NCBI RefSeq assembly: GCF_049639735.1
Contig: NZ_JBEVVA010000003.1
Span: 1,860,001-1,924,000 of the forward strand
Reading direction: 5' to 3'
DNA length: 64,000 nucleotides
Source: Elusimicrobium simillimum
GTDB lineage: Bacteria; Elusimicrobiota; Elusimicrobia; Elusimicrobiales; Elusimicrobiaceae
The position numbers and the translations under genes are program-made. The stretch's first letter is position 1; the number at the start of each line of letters is the position of its first letter. The notes beneath the pieces are model-generated. The model had not been told where the DNA came from, ran no database searches, and saw only the letters and a list, made by a program, of their open reading frames with translations. Below are positions 33,077 to 41,169 of the stretch, one piece after another.

Positions 33077-34189
33077 TTATTTTACTTTTTTATAGGTTAC
33101 TGATTTTATTTTTTTGTTAAGAAATTTCGCTATTTTTTCAGCTTCAATTTTTATTAATTTTTTGTCATCCTCGGCCAGCGTATTAAATAAAAATATTTCA
33201 AAATTTATCTCTTTGCCTTTAATGGCGTAGCGCCATGTGCCAGCTACTTTTTGCCCCGCAATAACCACAGCTTCCACGTGCGCCGCGGGGCGCCAGACAT
33301 GCTTAAATTTATCTTTAGGCATGGCCCAGGTTTTGTCGCTAAAGCTTACCATAAGCGGGTCAAATTTACCAAGCAAACGCACTACGCTTTTATTTGTTTT
33401 ATTTTTTAAAATTTTGATATCTTCGTCATCTTTAAACATATAATACGGCGTCTTGTTATACTCAAAAACGGCTAAATCTTTTTTAAGTTTATTAAAAACG
33501 GGCTCCGCTTCTTTTTTGGTTAAACCGCTCCAGTGTAAAAAATCCTTAAAGCTGGCCGGGGCGTAGTGGGTAAAGTAATTTTGCATGATATATTTAATGG
33601 CGTCGGCCTGTTTTAACTGTTTAAATTCTTTTATTTCTTTTGCTTTAAAAACTTTGCTTACGTGGTCATATTCTTTAATATGCGGGCGCGCGGGCACGGC
33701 GAATAAAATGCCCTCCAGCGTGGCTTTTAAAATAAAAGCGTAGTCTCTGTATTCATGCGTTACATGGGGGATTGCGTCGTTAAGAATCTCACTTATATCG
33801 CGCTTGGTAAGTGGTTTTAGGGCGCCATGGCGGTCAATTGCCCCAACGCCTTTTTTAAGCGATTCCATATTATCTTTAAAAAAATTTGTTACAAAATTAT
33901 TTCTGTTACCATATGCCGCGCTGACATACTTCCAATCGTTTTTATGAAATAAGTGTACTGTGTTGCGCTGGCCCCATAACTTAATAATATCTCTGCTGTC
34001 AAAGAGCGCGGCTAAGCTGTCTTCGGTTATATTTTGTACGCGGTTAAATATACTTATCTCGCTAAACTGCTGGAACTGTGACTGCACGCCAAAGAGGCGC
34101 ACAGCGCAATCTGCCGCGCTTTCGTGCGGCACCGCCAAGCCGGATTTTTTAAGACGTAAAAAGAAAATTTGCTCTCTTGTAATTTGCAT
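33077..34189 (-). CDS. AlkZ/YcaQ-like winged-helix DNA glycosylase family protein
   Basis: 370 residues of the HTH_42 family. The family unhooks interstrand DNA crosslinks or removes alkylated bases. Visible: the QxQ catalytic motif in RLFGVQSQFQQ (about residue 35), LWGQRNTVHLF (about 70), DFLHWSGL, and VVRLLGKFDPLMVS (about 270). The -10 TATAAT (34203-34198) lies 8 nt before the ATG with no Shine-Dalgarno, so leaderless or nearly so. Operon with msrAB, suggesting a damage-repair pair. Exact substrate unknown. Confidence 0.8.
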   Translation of the reverse strand: MQITREQIFFLRLKKSGLAVPHESAADCAVRLFGVQSQFQQFSEISIFNRVQNITEDSLAALFDSRDIIKLWGQRNTVHLFHKNDWKYVSAAYGNRNNFVTNFFKDNMESLKKGVGAIDRHGALKPLTKRDISEILNDAIPHVTHEYRDYAFILKATLEGILFAVPARPHIKEYDHVSKVFKAKEIKEFKQLKQADAIKYIMQNYFTHYAPASFKDFLHWSGLTKKEAEPVFNKLKKDLAVFEYNKTPYYMFKDDEDIKILKNKTNKSVVRLLGKFDPLMVSFSDKTWAMPKDKFKHVWRPAAHVEAVVIAGQKVAGTWRYAIKGKEINFEIFLFNTLAEDDKKLIKIEAEKIAKFLNKKIKSVTYKKVK

Positions 34190-34259
34190 ATTTTTAAATT
34201 ATACTATTAACACTACCTTATTTACACATCCCCGAAAATATTATCACAAAGGATAACTC

Positions 34260-34769
34260 ATGAAGAAAGGGTTCACACTTATAGAACTGCTGGTTGTGGT
34301 TCTTATTATAGGTATATTAGCCGCGATTGCTTTGCCGCAGTATACAAAAGCGGTAGAAAAATCACGCCTGGCGGAAGCGGCGTTAAACATGAAAAGTTTA
34401 GGTGACGCTATAGAAAGAGTAATTTTAGCGCACGGATATCCAAAAATAGCAGATATGCAAGACATGCTGGATATTGAAATGCCGGGCACATGGGCCCTGG
34501 AGGGAACATTCTTAAAAGGAACTACTAAGAATTTTAAATATACTATTACCTGTTCTACAACATCATGCTCCATAACAACCGTAAGAAACAAGCCCTCAAC
34601 AGATAAATATTACTATATACTGACCAAAACTATGAATGATACCGGCGGGGCAATGAAGTGCACATACTGCTCTAACTATGTAGACAAACCTCTGGGCTGT
34701 GACTTGGCAAAAACAATAGGGTATCCATTGGGCAATCCCCCGGGAATGTGCGTGGAAGAAGTGCCGTGA
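34260..34769 (+). CDS. Type IV pilin-like protein (paralog 2)
   Basis: 169 residues; MKKG/F prepilin site, Glu+5, then the conserved hydrophobic helix ending ALPQYTKAVEKSRLAEA. The variable body has six cysteines, including TCSTTSC, KCTYCS, and GCDLAKTIGYP. SD AAAGGAT. The next pilin starts 60 nt downstream and is its closest relative (shared LERVILA/IERVILA, DLPGTW/EMPGTW and C-terminal GC-LAKT-GY pattern). A 59-nt block (34320-34378) is near identical in DNA to 34890-34948 while the flanking codons differ at most synonymous sites. Confidence 0.9.
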   Translation: MKKGFTLIELLVVVLIIGILAAIALPQYTKAVEKSRLAEAALNMKSLGDAIERVILAHGYPKIADMQDMLDIEMPGTWALEGTFLKGTTKNFKYTITCSTTSCSITTVRNKPSTDKYYYILTKTMNDTGGAMKCTYCSNYVDKPLGCDLAKTIGYPLGNPPGMCVEEVP

Positions 34770-34829
34770 TTCAACTTTTTATAATTTTAGTAAAACCTTT
34801 TTTGTATAATAACCAATAGGAGAAATATT

Positions 34830-35351
34830 ATGAAAAAAGGTTTTACTTTAATAGAATTATTAGTTGTAGTATTGATAATAGGCATATTGGCCGCGATTGC
34901 TTTGCCGCAGTATACAAAAGCGGTGGAAAAATCACGCCTGGCGGAAGCAACTTTAACATTAAAATCAATTTCTGACGCTTTAGAAAGAGTTATTTTAGCA
35001 CAGGGGTACCCTGCTAACGCAGATATACAAGATTCTTTAGATATAGACTTGCCGGGCACATGGACAATGCAAGACAGCCCCGCCGCGTTAAAAAGCGTTG
35101 GCAAAAACTTTACCTACCATATTTCCTGCAATACAAGTAAATGCGGCATAACAGCGGAAAGAAGCAAACCGCAATCAAATGAGTTCTTCTACCATTTAGA
35201 ACGTAATATTAGTGACAGCGGTATAGAAATGGTATGTTTATATTGCACAAATTTCACCACAAAATCAGCAGGCTGCCAACTGGCAAAAACCGCCGGCTAC
35301 GGCGACGCTTCAGACGGCAGGCTTATGGGTTGTATTCCATCACTCCCTTAA
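34830..35351 (+). CDS. Type IV pilin-like protein (paralog 3)
   Basis: 173 residues; same prepilin N-terminus as its neighbour at 34260. Body cysteines ISCNTSKC, VCLYCT, GCQLAKT and GC near the end suggest a disulfide-stabilised C-terminal region. SD TAGGAG; its own -10-like TATAAT lies 34810-34815. Terminator 35372-35405 is shared with convergent mreB. The tandem pair sits between the AlkZ/msrAB genes and mreB. Confidence 0.9.
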   Translation: MKKGFTLIELLVVVLIIGILAAIALPQYTKAVEKSRLAEATLTLKSISDALERVILAQGYPANADIQDSLDIDLPGTWTMQDSPAALKSVGKNFTYHISCNTSKCGITAERSKPQSNEFFYHLERNISDSGIEMVCLYCTNFTTKSAGCQLAKTAGYGDASDGRLMGCIPSLP

Positions 35352-35371
35352 AATCATACTGCAATCATAGC

Positions 35372-35405
35372 AAAAAGCCCCGCTCAAATTGAGCGGGGCT
35401 TTTTT
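35372..35405. terminator. Bidirectional terminator (pilin 34830 and mreB)
   Basis: AAAAAGCCCCGCTCAA with its complement TTGAGCGGGGCTTTTT, flanked by A and T runs, between the two convergent genes. Confidence 0.93.
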
Positions 35406-35415
35406 ATGTTTAAAA

Positions 35416-36447
35416 CTATCTGTGCTTAATAAGAGTGGAACCTTTTACCGTAAGCTCTTCTAAAAACTTACCTGTGCCAAGCACAACGCAGCTAAGCGGG
35501 TCCGCCGCGCGGTGCACGGGGATGTCGGTTTCTTTCCTGATTAAATCAGTTATACCGCGAAGGAGCGAGCCGCCGCCTGCCACCACTAAACCTCTGTCCA
35601 CAAGGTCAGCGGCCAATTCTGGCGGGGTTTCTTCAAGCGTGCTTTTTACTACGTCTACAATAAGACGCACAGGCTCCATTAAAGCCTGTCTTATCTCTTC
35701 TGACGTTACAGTTAAAGTGCGCGGTAAACCCTGTGTCTGGTCACGCCCTTTAACTTCCATGGTCTTCTCTTCTTTAAGCGGAAAAACGGAACCGATATTA
35801 ATTTTAACGTCTTCGGCCGTGGTTTCACCTACTATTAAATTGTATTTTCTTCTAAAATACTGCACAATGCAGTCTGTAAGCTCGTCGCCGGCTACGTCTA
35901 TGGATTTGGCCACAACCATGCCGCCAAGTGAAATAACGGCAACTTCTGTTGTGCCGCCGCCAATGTCAACAATCATGCTGGCGTGAGGCTCTGAAATAGG
36001 CAAATCAGCACCCATGGCGCTGGCCATAGGTTCTTCTATAAGGTATACCTCTCGGGCGCCGGCCTGTCTGGCGGCGTCTTCTACCGCGCGTCTTTCAACG
36101 CCGGTAATGTCTGAGGGTATGCCTATAATTAATCTGGGGCGCAGTAAACTTTTGCGGCTGTGTACTTTACGTATAAAGTAGCGTATCATTTCCTGCGTAA
36201 CTTCAAAATCAGCTATAACGCCGTTTCTAAGCGGTCTAACCGCTATAATGTTGGCAGGCGTTCTGCCTAACATTTGCTTAGCTTTGGCGCCTACGGCGCG
36301 AACTTCACCCGTCTCACGGTCTACCGCCACGACAGACGGCTCTCTAAGAACTATACCCTTTTCTTTTACATAAATAAGACAGTTGGCTGTGCCAAGGTCC
36401 ATACCCATGTCTGTAGAAAAAAGCCCGCCCAAATAATCTATAAACAT
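35416..36447 (-). CDS. mreB: Rod shape-determining actin homolog MreB
   Basis: Cytoplasmic actin-like ATPase that positions the elongasome. 343 residues. Phosphate-1 loop MGMDLGTANCLIY, phosphate-2 IVDIGGGTTEVAVISLGG (about 160), adenosine motif VVAGGGSLLRGI (about 290). A GC-rich hairpin lies in its leader (36468-36507). It follows the alpha operon (rplQ) rather than preceding mreC; the pilin pair and the repair genes separate it from mreCD. Confidence 0.97.
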   Translation of the reverse strand: MFIDYLGGLFSTDMGMDLGTANCLIYVKEKGIVLREPSVVAVDRETGEVRAVGAKAKQMLGRTPANIIAVRPLRNGVIADFEVTQEMIRYFIRKVHSRKSLLRPRLIIGIPSDITGVERRAVEDAARQAGAREVYLIEEPMASAMGADLPISEPHASMIVDIGGGTTEVAVISLGGMVVAKSIDVAGDELTDCIVQYFRRKYNLIVGETTAEDVKINIGSVFPLKEEKTMEVKGRDQTQGLPRTLTVTSEEIRQALMEPVRLIVDVVKSTLEETPPELAADLVDRGLVVAGGGSLLRGITDLIRKETDIPVHRAADPLSCVVLGTGKFLEELTVKGSTLIKHR

Positions 36448-36467
36448 AAAATCACCTTTATTTTGGT

Positions 36468-36507
36468 TCAGCGCAGGTGCCCGCTTTGTATGAGGCCCCT
36501 GCGCTGA
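36468..36507 (-). promoter_or_regulatory. Hairpin between rplQ and mreB
   Basis: TCAGCGCAGG (36468-36477) pairs with CCTGCGCTGA (36498-36507), a 10-bp stem with a 20-nt loop. There is no U-tract on the minus strand, so a leader structure or processing site is more likely than a terminator. Confidence 0.5.
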
Positions 36508-36534
36508 TAAACTAACTGAAAAGCCTAGTTTGGT

Positions 36535-36879
36535 TTAGTCAACCAGCTTGATTATAGCAACTTCAGCGTTATCGCCCTGTCTTCTGCCAGCGCGGTAAAT
36601 GCGTGTGAAGCCGCCGGGTCTCTCGGCGTATCTGCCCGCAAGTACATCAAAAAGCTTTTTAAAAGCATCTTTGTCTTTTAATGTATCTTGTACGCGCATC
36701 TGCTGCCCGTCTTTAGCTAATGTTATCAAATTATCTACTACTCTTCTGACTTCTTTAGCTTTTTGAACTGTGGTTGTAACCTGTTCGTGCAGAATAATGC
36801 TGGTAGCCATATTTCTGAGCATCGCTCTTCTGTGTGAACCTGTTTTACCAAGTTTTCTGTGTCCTGTATTCTTAATCAT
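36535..36879 (-). CDS. rplQ: 50S ribosomal protein L17
   Basis: 114 residues. MIKNTGHRKLGKTGSHRRAM start and RNMATSIILHEQVTTTVQKAKEVR are the family signature. Last gene of the alpha operon, 80 nt after rpoA. That gap contains an inverted repeat (36898-36957). Confidence 0.97.
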   Translation of the reverse strand: MIKNTGHRKLGKTGSHRRAMLRNMATSIILHEQVTTTVQKAKEVRRVVDNLITLAKDGQQMRVQDTLKDKDAFKKLFDVLAGRYAERPGGFTRIYRAGRRQGDNAEVAIIKLVD

Positions 36880-36897
36880 ATTTCCTTATACCTTAAA

Positions 36898-36957
36898 CTT
36901 TTTTGTTTTATCACGGGGGCTAGGCTATCGCCCGCGCCCCGCGAAGCGAAACAAAAG
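36898..36957 (-). repeat. Inverted repeat with GC-rich loop between rpoA and rplQ
   Basis: CTTTTTTGTTT (36898-36908) and AAACAAAAG (36949-36957) close a 40-nt GC-rich loop that contains GCGAAGCG. A T-rich stem arm with a GC-rich loop recalls the long-hairpin elements, but it is much shorter. Confidence 0.45.
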
Positions 36958-36959
36958 AC

Positions 36960-37955
36960 TTAAAATTTCATTCCGAGGGAAAGATTCATTTCCGCAAGTC
37001 TTTCTTTGACTTCGTCAAGTGAACGTGTGCCGAAGTTCTTGATCATCTTGAGGTCGTCTTCAGTCTTGCTGACCAAGTCACGTACCGAGTTTACACCCTC
37101 TGACTTGAGGCAGTTAATTGAGCGTGATGAAAGTTCTATAAACTCAACGGACTGGTTTAAAAGTTCTTCCAGCTTGCTGTTTACCGCCGCCGCGCCTGAA
37201 ACGCTGCCTGTTGAGGAAAGCGGTTCATCCGCCACCGGGGCCTGTACCGCCGGCACTTCCTCACCTTCTATTGTGAAGATGTGAAGTGACTGTGATAACA
37301 GTACCGCGGCTTTATGCAAAGCTTTAGCGGGTTCTAACGTGCCGTCTGTGGTGATCTGTAAAACCAAGCGGTCATAGTCGGTCTTCTGGCCGACACGGGC
37401 AGGTTCTACGTCATAATGTACCTTAAGTATGGGTGAGAAAATAGCGTCCACCGGGATAAAACCGGCAGGCCTTTGTATTTTGCTCAGATCTTCGGCCGGG
37501 ACATAACCCTTGCCTTGTGAAATTTCAATTTCAAGCTCAAGCTTGCCGCCCGCTTCTAAATTGGCTATTTCAAGATCTTTGTTTACAATTTCAACACCTG
37601 TTACTTCCTGTATTTCTTTAGCTGTGACTTTACCGGGTTTGGTAGCGGTTAAATAAACATATTCTTTATTTTTACCGTCAAGTTTAACTCTAAGTTTCTT
37701 GAGGTTTAAGAGTATGTTTATAACGTCTTCTCTAACGTTGGCTACTGTGCTGTATTCATGCACAGCGCCTTTAACTCTTACCGCTGTTACCGCCGCGCCG
37801 TCAAGGCCGGAAAGCAAAATTCTTCTAAGAGAATTGCCTACCGTATGGCCGTAACCGCTTTCGTAAGGTTCCGCTGTGAACTTACCGTAAAAGGGTGTTG
37901 CTGTTTTTTCGTCCAACTGAATTTTTGTTGGTAAAACTAACTGATTAAAAGCCAT
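36960..37955 (-). CDS. rpoA: RNA polymerase alpha subunit
   Basis: 331 residues from the ATG at 37955, chosen because GGAGGG lies directly before it (an in-frame ATG at 37967 is less well placed). N-terminal assembly domain with GYGHTVGNSLRRILLSGLDG; C-terminal domain with LSSRSINCLKSEGVNSVRDLVSK and NFGTRSLDEVKERL, which binds UP elements and activators. Alpha operon rpsM-rpsK-rpsD-rpoA-rplQ. Confidence 0.97.
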   Translation of the reverse strand: MAFNQLVLPTKIQLDEKTATPFYGKFTAEPYESGYGHTVGNSLRRILLSGLDGAAVTAVRVKGAVHEYSTVANVREDVINILLNLKKLRVKLDGKNKEYVYLTATKPGKVTAKEIQEVTGVEIVNKDLEIANLEAGGKLELEIEISQGKGYVPAEDLSKIQRPAGFIPVDAIFSPILKVHYDVEPARVGQKTDYDRLVLQITTDGTLEPAKALHKAAVLLSQSLHIFTIEGEEVPAVQAPVADEPLSSTGSVSGAAAVNSKLEELLNQSVEFIELSSRSINCLKSEGVNSVRDLVSKTEDDLKMIKNFGTRSLDEVKERLAEMNLSLGMKF

Positions 37956-37969
37956 TTTTCCCTCCACAA

Positions 37970-38575
37970 CTATTTGGAATAGTGTTCAACTATCAACTGT
38001 TCATTAATGTTTTCAGGAATTTCCGTTCTTCCCGGAACGCGAACATATTTGGCGCCTATAGGCTCTTTCCATTCAATCCAAGAATACTTGGCGTGGTCAT
38101 ACCCTTTAAGGTTAGCTTCCAGCATGCTTAATGATTTAGAACTTTCAGCTACGCCTATAACCTGGCCGGGCTTTACTGAGTAAGAGGGCGTTTTAACAAT
38201 AGCGCCGTCTACGGTTATGTGCCTGTGCGTTACAAGCTGGCGGGCGGACGCTCTGGTGCGGGCCAAACCCATGCGGTAAACAATATTGTCTAACCTGCAT
38301 TCAAGAAGCTGCATTAAAACTTCGCCTGTAACACCTTTAGAGTTTTGGGCTTTTTTAAACAGATTGCTAAATTGCTTTTCTAATAAACCATAGGTATATT
38401 TTGCTTTCTGCTTTTCTGCGAGATGAATGCCGAATACCGACATTTTTTTCTTTCTGGGCGCGCCATGTTTGTTGCCTACGGCTTTTTCTGCTTTAGCAAA
38501 GCTTTTGTCAGGACCGAAAATCGGTTCACCAAACCTGCGGGCAATTTTTGTTTTAGGACCTATATATCTTGACAT
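37970..38575 (-). CDS. rpsD: 30S ribosomal protein S4
   Basis: 201 residues. MSRYIGPKTKIARRFGEPIF start and the S4 RNA-binding domain LDNIVYRMGLARTRASARQLVTHRHI. No zinc-binding cysteines (the C-minus form). Primary 16S binder and, in other bacteria, translational repressor of the alpha operon. Confidence 0.97.
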   Translation of the reverse strand: MSRYIGPKTKIARRFGEPIFGPDKSFAKAEKAVGNKHGAPRKKKMSVFGIHLAEKQKAKYTYGLLEKQFSNLFKKAQNSKGVTGEVLMQLLECRLDNIVYRMGLARTRASARQLVTHRHITVDGAIVKTPSYSVKPGQVIGVAESSKSLSMLEANLKGYDHAKYSWIEWKEPIGAKYVRVPGRTEIPENINEQLIVEHYSK

Positions 38576-38579
38576 AAAA

Positions 38580-39005
38580 TTATACTCTCCTGGCTTTGGG
38601 CGGTCTGCATCCGTTATGGGGTATAGGTGTAACGTCTCTTATTGCGGAAACGTTAAGACCTGCTTGCTGTAAAGCTCTGATAGCTGTTTCTCTGCCTTGG
38701 CCCGGGCCGCAAACCTTTACGGTTACTTCCCTCATGCCAAGTGAAACGGCCTTCTCGCCTGCTTTGCTGCAAGTAATTTGAGCTGCGAACGGTGTGCTTT
38801 TTTTGCTGCCTTTAAAACCGTGTGAGCCAGCTGACGACCATAAAAGCGTGTTGCCTTTATCGTCTGCTATTGTAATAATTGTGTTATTGAAAGAACAAAA
38901 GATATGCACTGTACCAAACGCGGGCAACTTTGTACCTTTCTTTTTTGCTTTAGCTGCAGCGCCCGCTTCCGGGTTTGCAGCCTTTGTTATTTTTTCTTCT
39001 GCCAT
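38580..39005 (-). CDS. rpsK: 30S ribosomal protein S11
   Basis: 141 residues. The N-terminal extension of about 25 residues (EEKITKAANPEAGAAAKAKK) is longer than in E. coli; the core has FCSFNNTIITIADDKGN and the C-terminal RDVTPIPHNGCRPPKARRV signature. Alpha operon, between rpsM and rpsD. Confidence 0.97.
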   Translation of the reverse strand: MAEEKITKAANPEAGAAAKAKKKGTKLPAFGTVHIFCSFNNTIITIADDKGNTLLWSSAGSHGFKGSKKSTPFAAQITCSKAGEKAVSLGMREVTVKVCGPGQGRETAIRALQQAGLNVSAIRDVTPIPHNGCRPPKARRV

Positions 39006-39028
39006 TTTAAATACCTAACCTGTTAAAA

Positions 39029-39403
39029 TTATTTAGCTTTAGAACCGACAGTTCTTCTTCTGCCTTTTCTGGTTCTGCTGTTGGTCTTTGTTCTCTGACC
39101 GCGAACAGGCAATCTCTTTCTGTGTCTGTTTCCTTTATAAGAGCCTGTTTCAACGTAGCGCTGAATGTTGGCGGAAACTTCACGTCTGAGTTCACCTTCA
39201 ACTTTATATTCTTTCTGTAATATTGTGTTGATGAGGTTAGCCTGGGCTTCAGTTAAATCTTTAACTCTGGTTGTAGGATCTATCTGACCATTGGTTTTGG
39301 CAATAACGTCTTTGGCGTTCTTTTTGCCGATACCATAAATATATTCAAGAGCAATATCTATTCTCTTATTCTTAGGTAAATCTATACCTGCGACTCTAGC
39401 CAT
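39029..39403 (-). CDS. rpsM: 30S ribosomal protein S13
   Basis: 124 residues. MARVAGIDLPKNKRIDIALE start, helix-two-turn-helix region, and the basic tail RGQRTKTNSRTRKGRRRT that contacts tRNA in the P site. Follows rpmJ by 18 nt. Confidence 0.97.
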   Translation of the reverse strand: MARVAGIDLPKNKRIDIALEYIYGIGKKNAKDVIAKTNGQIDPTTRVKDLTEAQANLINTILQKEYKVEGELRREVSANIQRYVETGSYKGNRHRKRLPVRGQRTKTNSRTRKGRRRTVGSKAK

Positions 39404-39421
39404 ATTCTCGAAAACTCCTTA

Positions 39422-39535
39422 TTAACCTTGGCGTTGTTTGTGCTTTGCAACTGTGCACACAACACGCAATACGCCGTTACGTTTAATAACTTTGCATTTT
39501 TGACATATTTTCTTTACACTAGCTCTGACTTTCAT
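39422..39535 (-). CDS. rpmJ: 50S ribosomal protein L36
   Basis: 37 residues, MKVRASVKKICQKCKVIKRN then a tail ending KHKQRQG. The zinc ribbon CxxC-C-H (C11, C14, C27, H32) is complete, the C-plus form. The ATG directly follows the infA stop without a gap, and rpsM comes next: the standard infA-rpmJ-rpsM order. Confidence 0.96.
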   Translation of the reverse strand: MKVRASVKKICQKCKVIKRNGVLRVVCTVAKHKQRQG

Positions 39536-39748
39536 TTATTTCTCCCGGTAGGTGATTCTGCCTTTAGTCAAGTCATACGGTGATAATTCCAGTTTAACTT
39601 TATCGCCCGGTAAAATCCTGATATGGTGCACTCTCATTTTGCCTGAAATATGCCCCAGCACAACTTTACCGCCGTCTATTTCTACTTTAAACATAGCATT
39701 TGGCAAAGATTCTAAAACCTTGCCTTCTACTTCGATCTTATCGCTCAT
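39536..39748 (-). CDS. infA: Translation initiation factor IF-1
   Basis: 70 residues, S1/OB fold; MSDKIEVEGKVLESLPNAMF start and ending RGRITYRE-type (LTKGRITYREK). The frame is open to 39874, but residues upstream of M39748 come from a GC-rich repeat and are not IF-1-like. An odd point: the best SD (AGGAGG) is about 21 nt before the ATG, too far for normal initiation. Confidence 0.95.
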   Translation of the reverse strand: MSDKIEVEGKVLESLPNAMFKVEIDGGKVVLGHISGKMRVHHIRILPGDKVKLELSPYDLTKGRITYREK

Positions 39749-39811
39749 ACATTTGGCTAACGGCCGAACTTCCTCCTGTTTTAGTGCGTATAGTTGTAGT
39801 ATTTCCTTTTG

Positions 39812-39856
39812 TTTCCCTCGCCCCACCGGGGGAGAGGGCAAGGGTGAGGGGGAATT
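39812..39856. repeat. GC-rich palindromic repeat in the infA leader
   Basis: CCCTCGCCCCACCGGGGGAGAGGG (arms CCCTC..GAGGG and CCCC..GGGG) followed by CAAGGGTGAGGGGG. This type of CCCTCxCCC/GGGxGAGGG unit is widespread as a dispersed intergenic palindrome in bacteria. It lies in the 224-nt map-infA gap, which holds no other recognised feature. Confidence 0.55.
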
Positions 39857-39972
39857 TACACAAAATGCACACAATTATGTGCCCTTTGCTCCGCCTAACT
39901 CGCCTTCTGTTTAACACGAAAAACCCAGCAGTAATCTGCTGTCTTCAAAGAAACCAACAACCATCTTATATT

Positions 39973-40719
39973 TTAGATTGTGAGTATCTCACAACCGTCT
40001 TCGGTAACAGCGACAGTGTGTTCAAAATGGGCAGATAAACTGCCGTCTTTTGTTACAACCGTCCAACCGTCACGCAGTGTCTTGACATCGTCTGTTCCCG
40101 CGTTTAACATAGGCTCAATTGCAAGCACATAGCCTTTCTTTAAAACCGGCCCCGTGCCTTTCATACCGTAGTTAGGGATGTTAGGCTCCTCGTGTAAATT
40201 ACGTCCCACGCCGTGCCCGCAATATTCCCTTACTATACCTAAGTTATTTAACATAGCAAAAGTTTCAACCGCGTTTGATACATCGCCAAGATGTACGCCG
40301 GGTTTGACACGCCCAATAGCTAACTCCAAAGACTTTTTTGTTGCATCAATAAGTCTTTGGGCGTCATCGGAAACTTTTCCTACGCCGATAGTGACAGCGG
40401 CATCCGAGTAGAAACCGTCAAGACGGGCTCCTACATCGATACTAATAATATCACCATCCTTTAATATTTTACCTTTTTGCGGGATTCCGTGCACGACTTC
40501 TTCATTTACCGACGTACACAAAGTACCGCGAAAACCGTTGTAACCCAAAAAAGCGGGCAACGCGCCATGCGCTCTTATTATTTTTTCCGCTTCTTTATCT
40601 AACTCTAATGTAGAAATACCAGGCTTAACAAGCTCATACATGGCCCTGTGAACTTCAGCCACTATTTTGCCAGCCGCCCTCATTTTTTTTATATCTTCTT
40701 CTGTTTTTATTTCTATCAT
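39973..40719 (-). CDS. map: Methionine aminopeptidase, type I
   Basis: Removes initiator Met. 248 residues. Metal ligands are visible: SIDVGARLDGFYSDAAVTIG (two Asp), GHGVGRNLHEEPNIPNYG (His), LAIEPML (Glu) and HFEHTVAVTEDG (Glu). No N-terminal SH3-binding extension, so type Ia. Normally adk-map-infA; here a small membrane gene lies between adk and map. Confidence 0.97.
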   Translation of the reverse strand: MIEIKTEEDIKKMRAAGKIVAEVHRAMYELVKPGISTLELDKEAEKIIRAHGALPAFLGYNGFRGTLCTSVNEEVVHGIPQKGKILKDGDIISIDVGARLDGFYSDAAVTIGVGKVSDDAQRLIDATKKSLELAIGRVKPGVHLGDVSNAVETFAMLNNLGIVREYCGHGVGRNLHEEPNIPNYGMKGTGPVLKKGYVLAIEPMLNAGTDDVKTLRDGWTVVTKDGSLSAHFEHTVAVTEDGCEILTI

Positions 40720-40734
40720 TTTGTCTGTTATATT

Positions 40735-41133
40735 TTAAATCAAAGTTGCTATTATTGATGCGGGAATTATTATTATCAAAAAACTAAAGGCCAAGCCCCA
40801 CCAAAATCTGTTTCTTTTTAAACTGCCGGCCATCGCTTTTGCCGGATTTTTAGGGTTAAAGCAAACCGTAATTTTTTGCCCCGGGTCAAGCTCGCCCATT
40901 TTAAATATTAATCCGCCAGCGTCCCAGGTGTTAAAAGAATATTCTTTGCCATCAAAATCAAAAATAATTTTATATTTGTGATTTAAGTTTTTAGTTTTTT
41001 CTTTACTTGCCACGCTGCCCGCTGCTTCCCGCGCGCCGCCCTTAAGCGCACTCAAATTAAAACCTCTAGCGCTGTAAAACAGCCCCGCAAAAAACACTAT
41101 CCAAATAATTACCAGTCCAATTGTTATTGGCAT
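40735..41133 (-). CDS. DUF3592-like small membrane protein
   Basis: 132 residues. N-terminal membrane helix (about 3-20), an extracytoplasmic beta domain with HKYKIIFDFDGKEYSF and ITVCFNPKNPAKAM, and a C-terminal hydrophobic helix (about 113-131). This layout and the xVxVxYNPxNPxxA-type motif match DUF3592 proteins of unknown function. SD GGGGGTGT. Its place between adk and map interrupts an almost universal gene order, yet it is codirectional and closely spaced. Confidence 0.7.
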   Translation of the reverse strand: MPITIGLVIIWIVFFAGLFYSARGFNLSALKGGAREAAGSVASKEKTKNLNHKYKIIFDFDGKEYSFNTWDAGGLIFKMGELDPGQKITVCFNPKNPAKAMAGSLKRNRFWWGLAFSFLIIIIPASIIATLI

Positions 41134-41169
41134 ATATACACCCCCGTATCAAACAGTGATGCCGTATAA

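Noticed and set aside
34244..34591. Antisense ORFs opposite the pilin genes (also 5606-5878 and 34787-35104)
   Set aside because: They mirror the conserved pilin N-terminal codons; similarity among them is a by-product of the sense-strand conservation.
39749..39874. 42-residue N-terminal extension of IF-1
   Set aside because: Encoded largely by a GC palindrome; not IF-1-like and IF-1 has a fixed size near 70.
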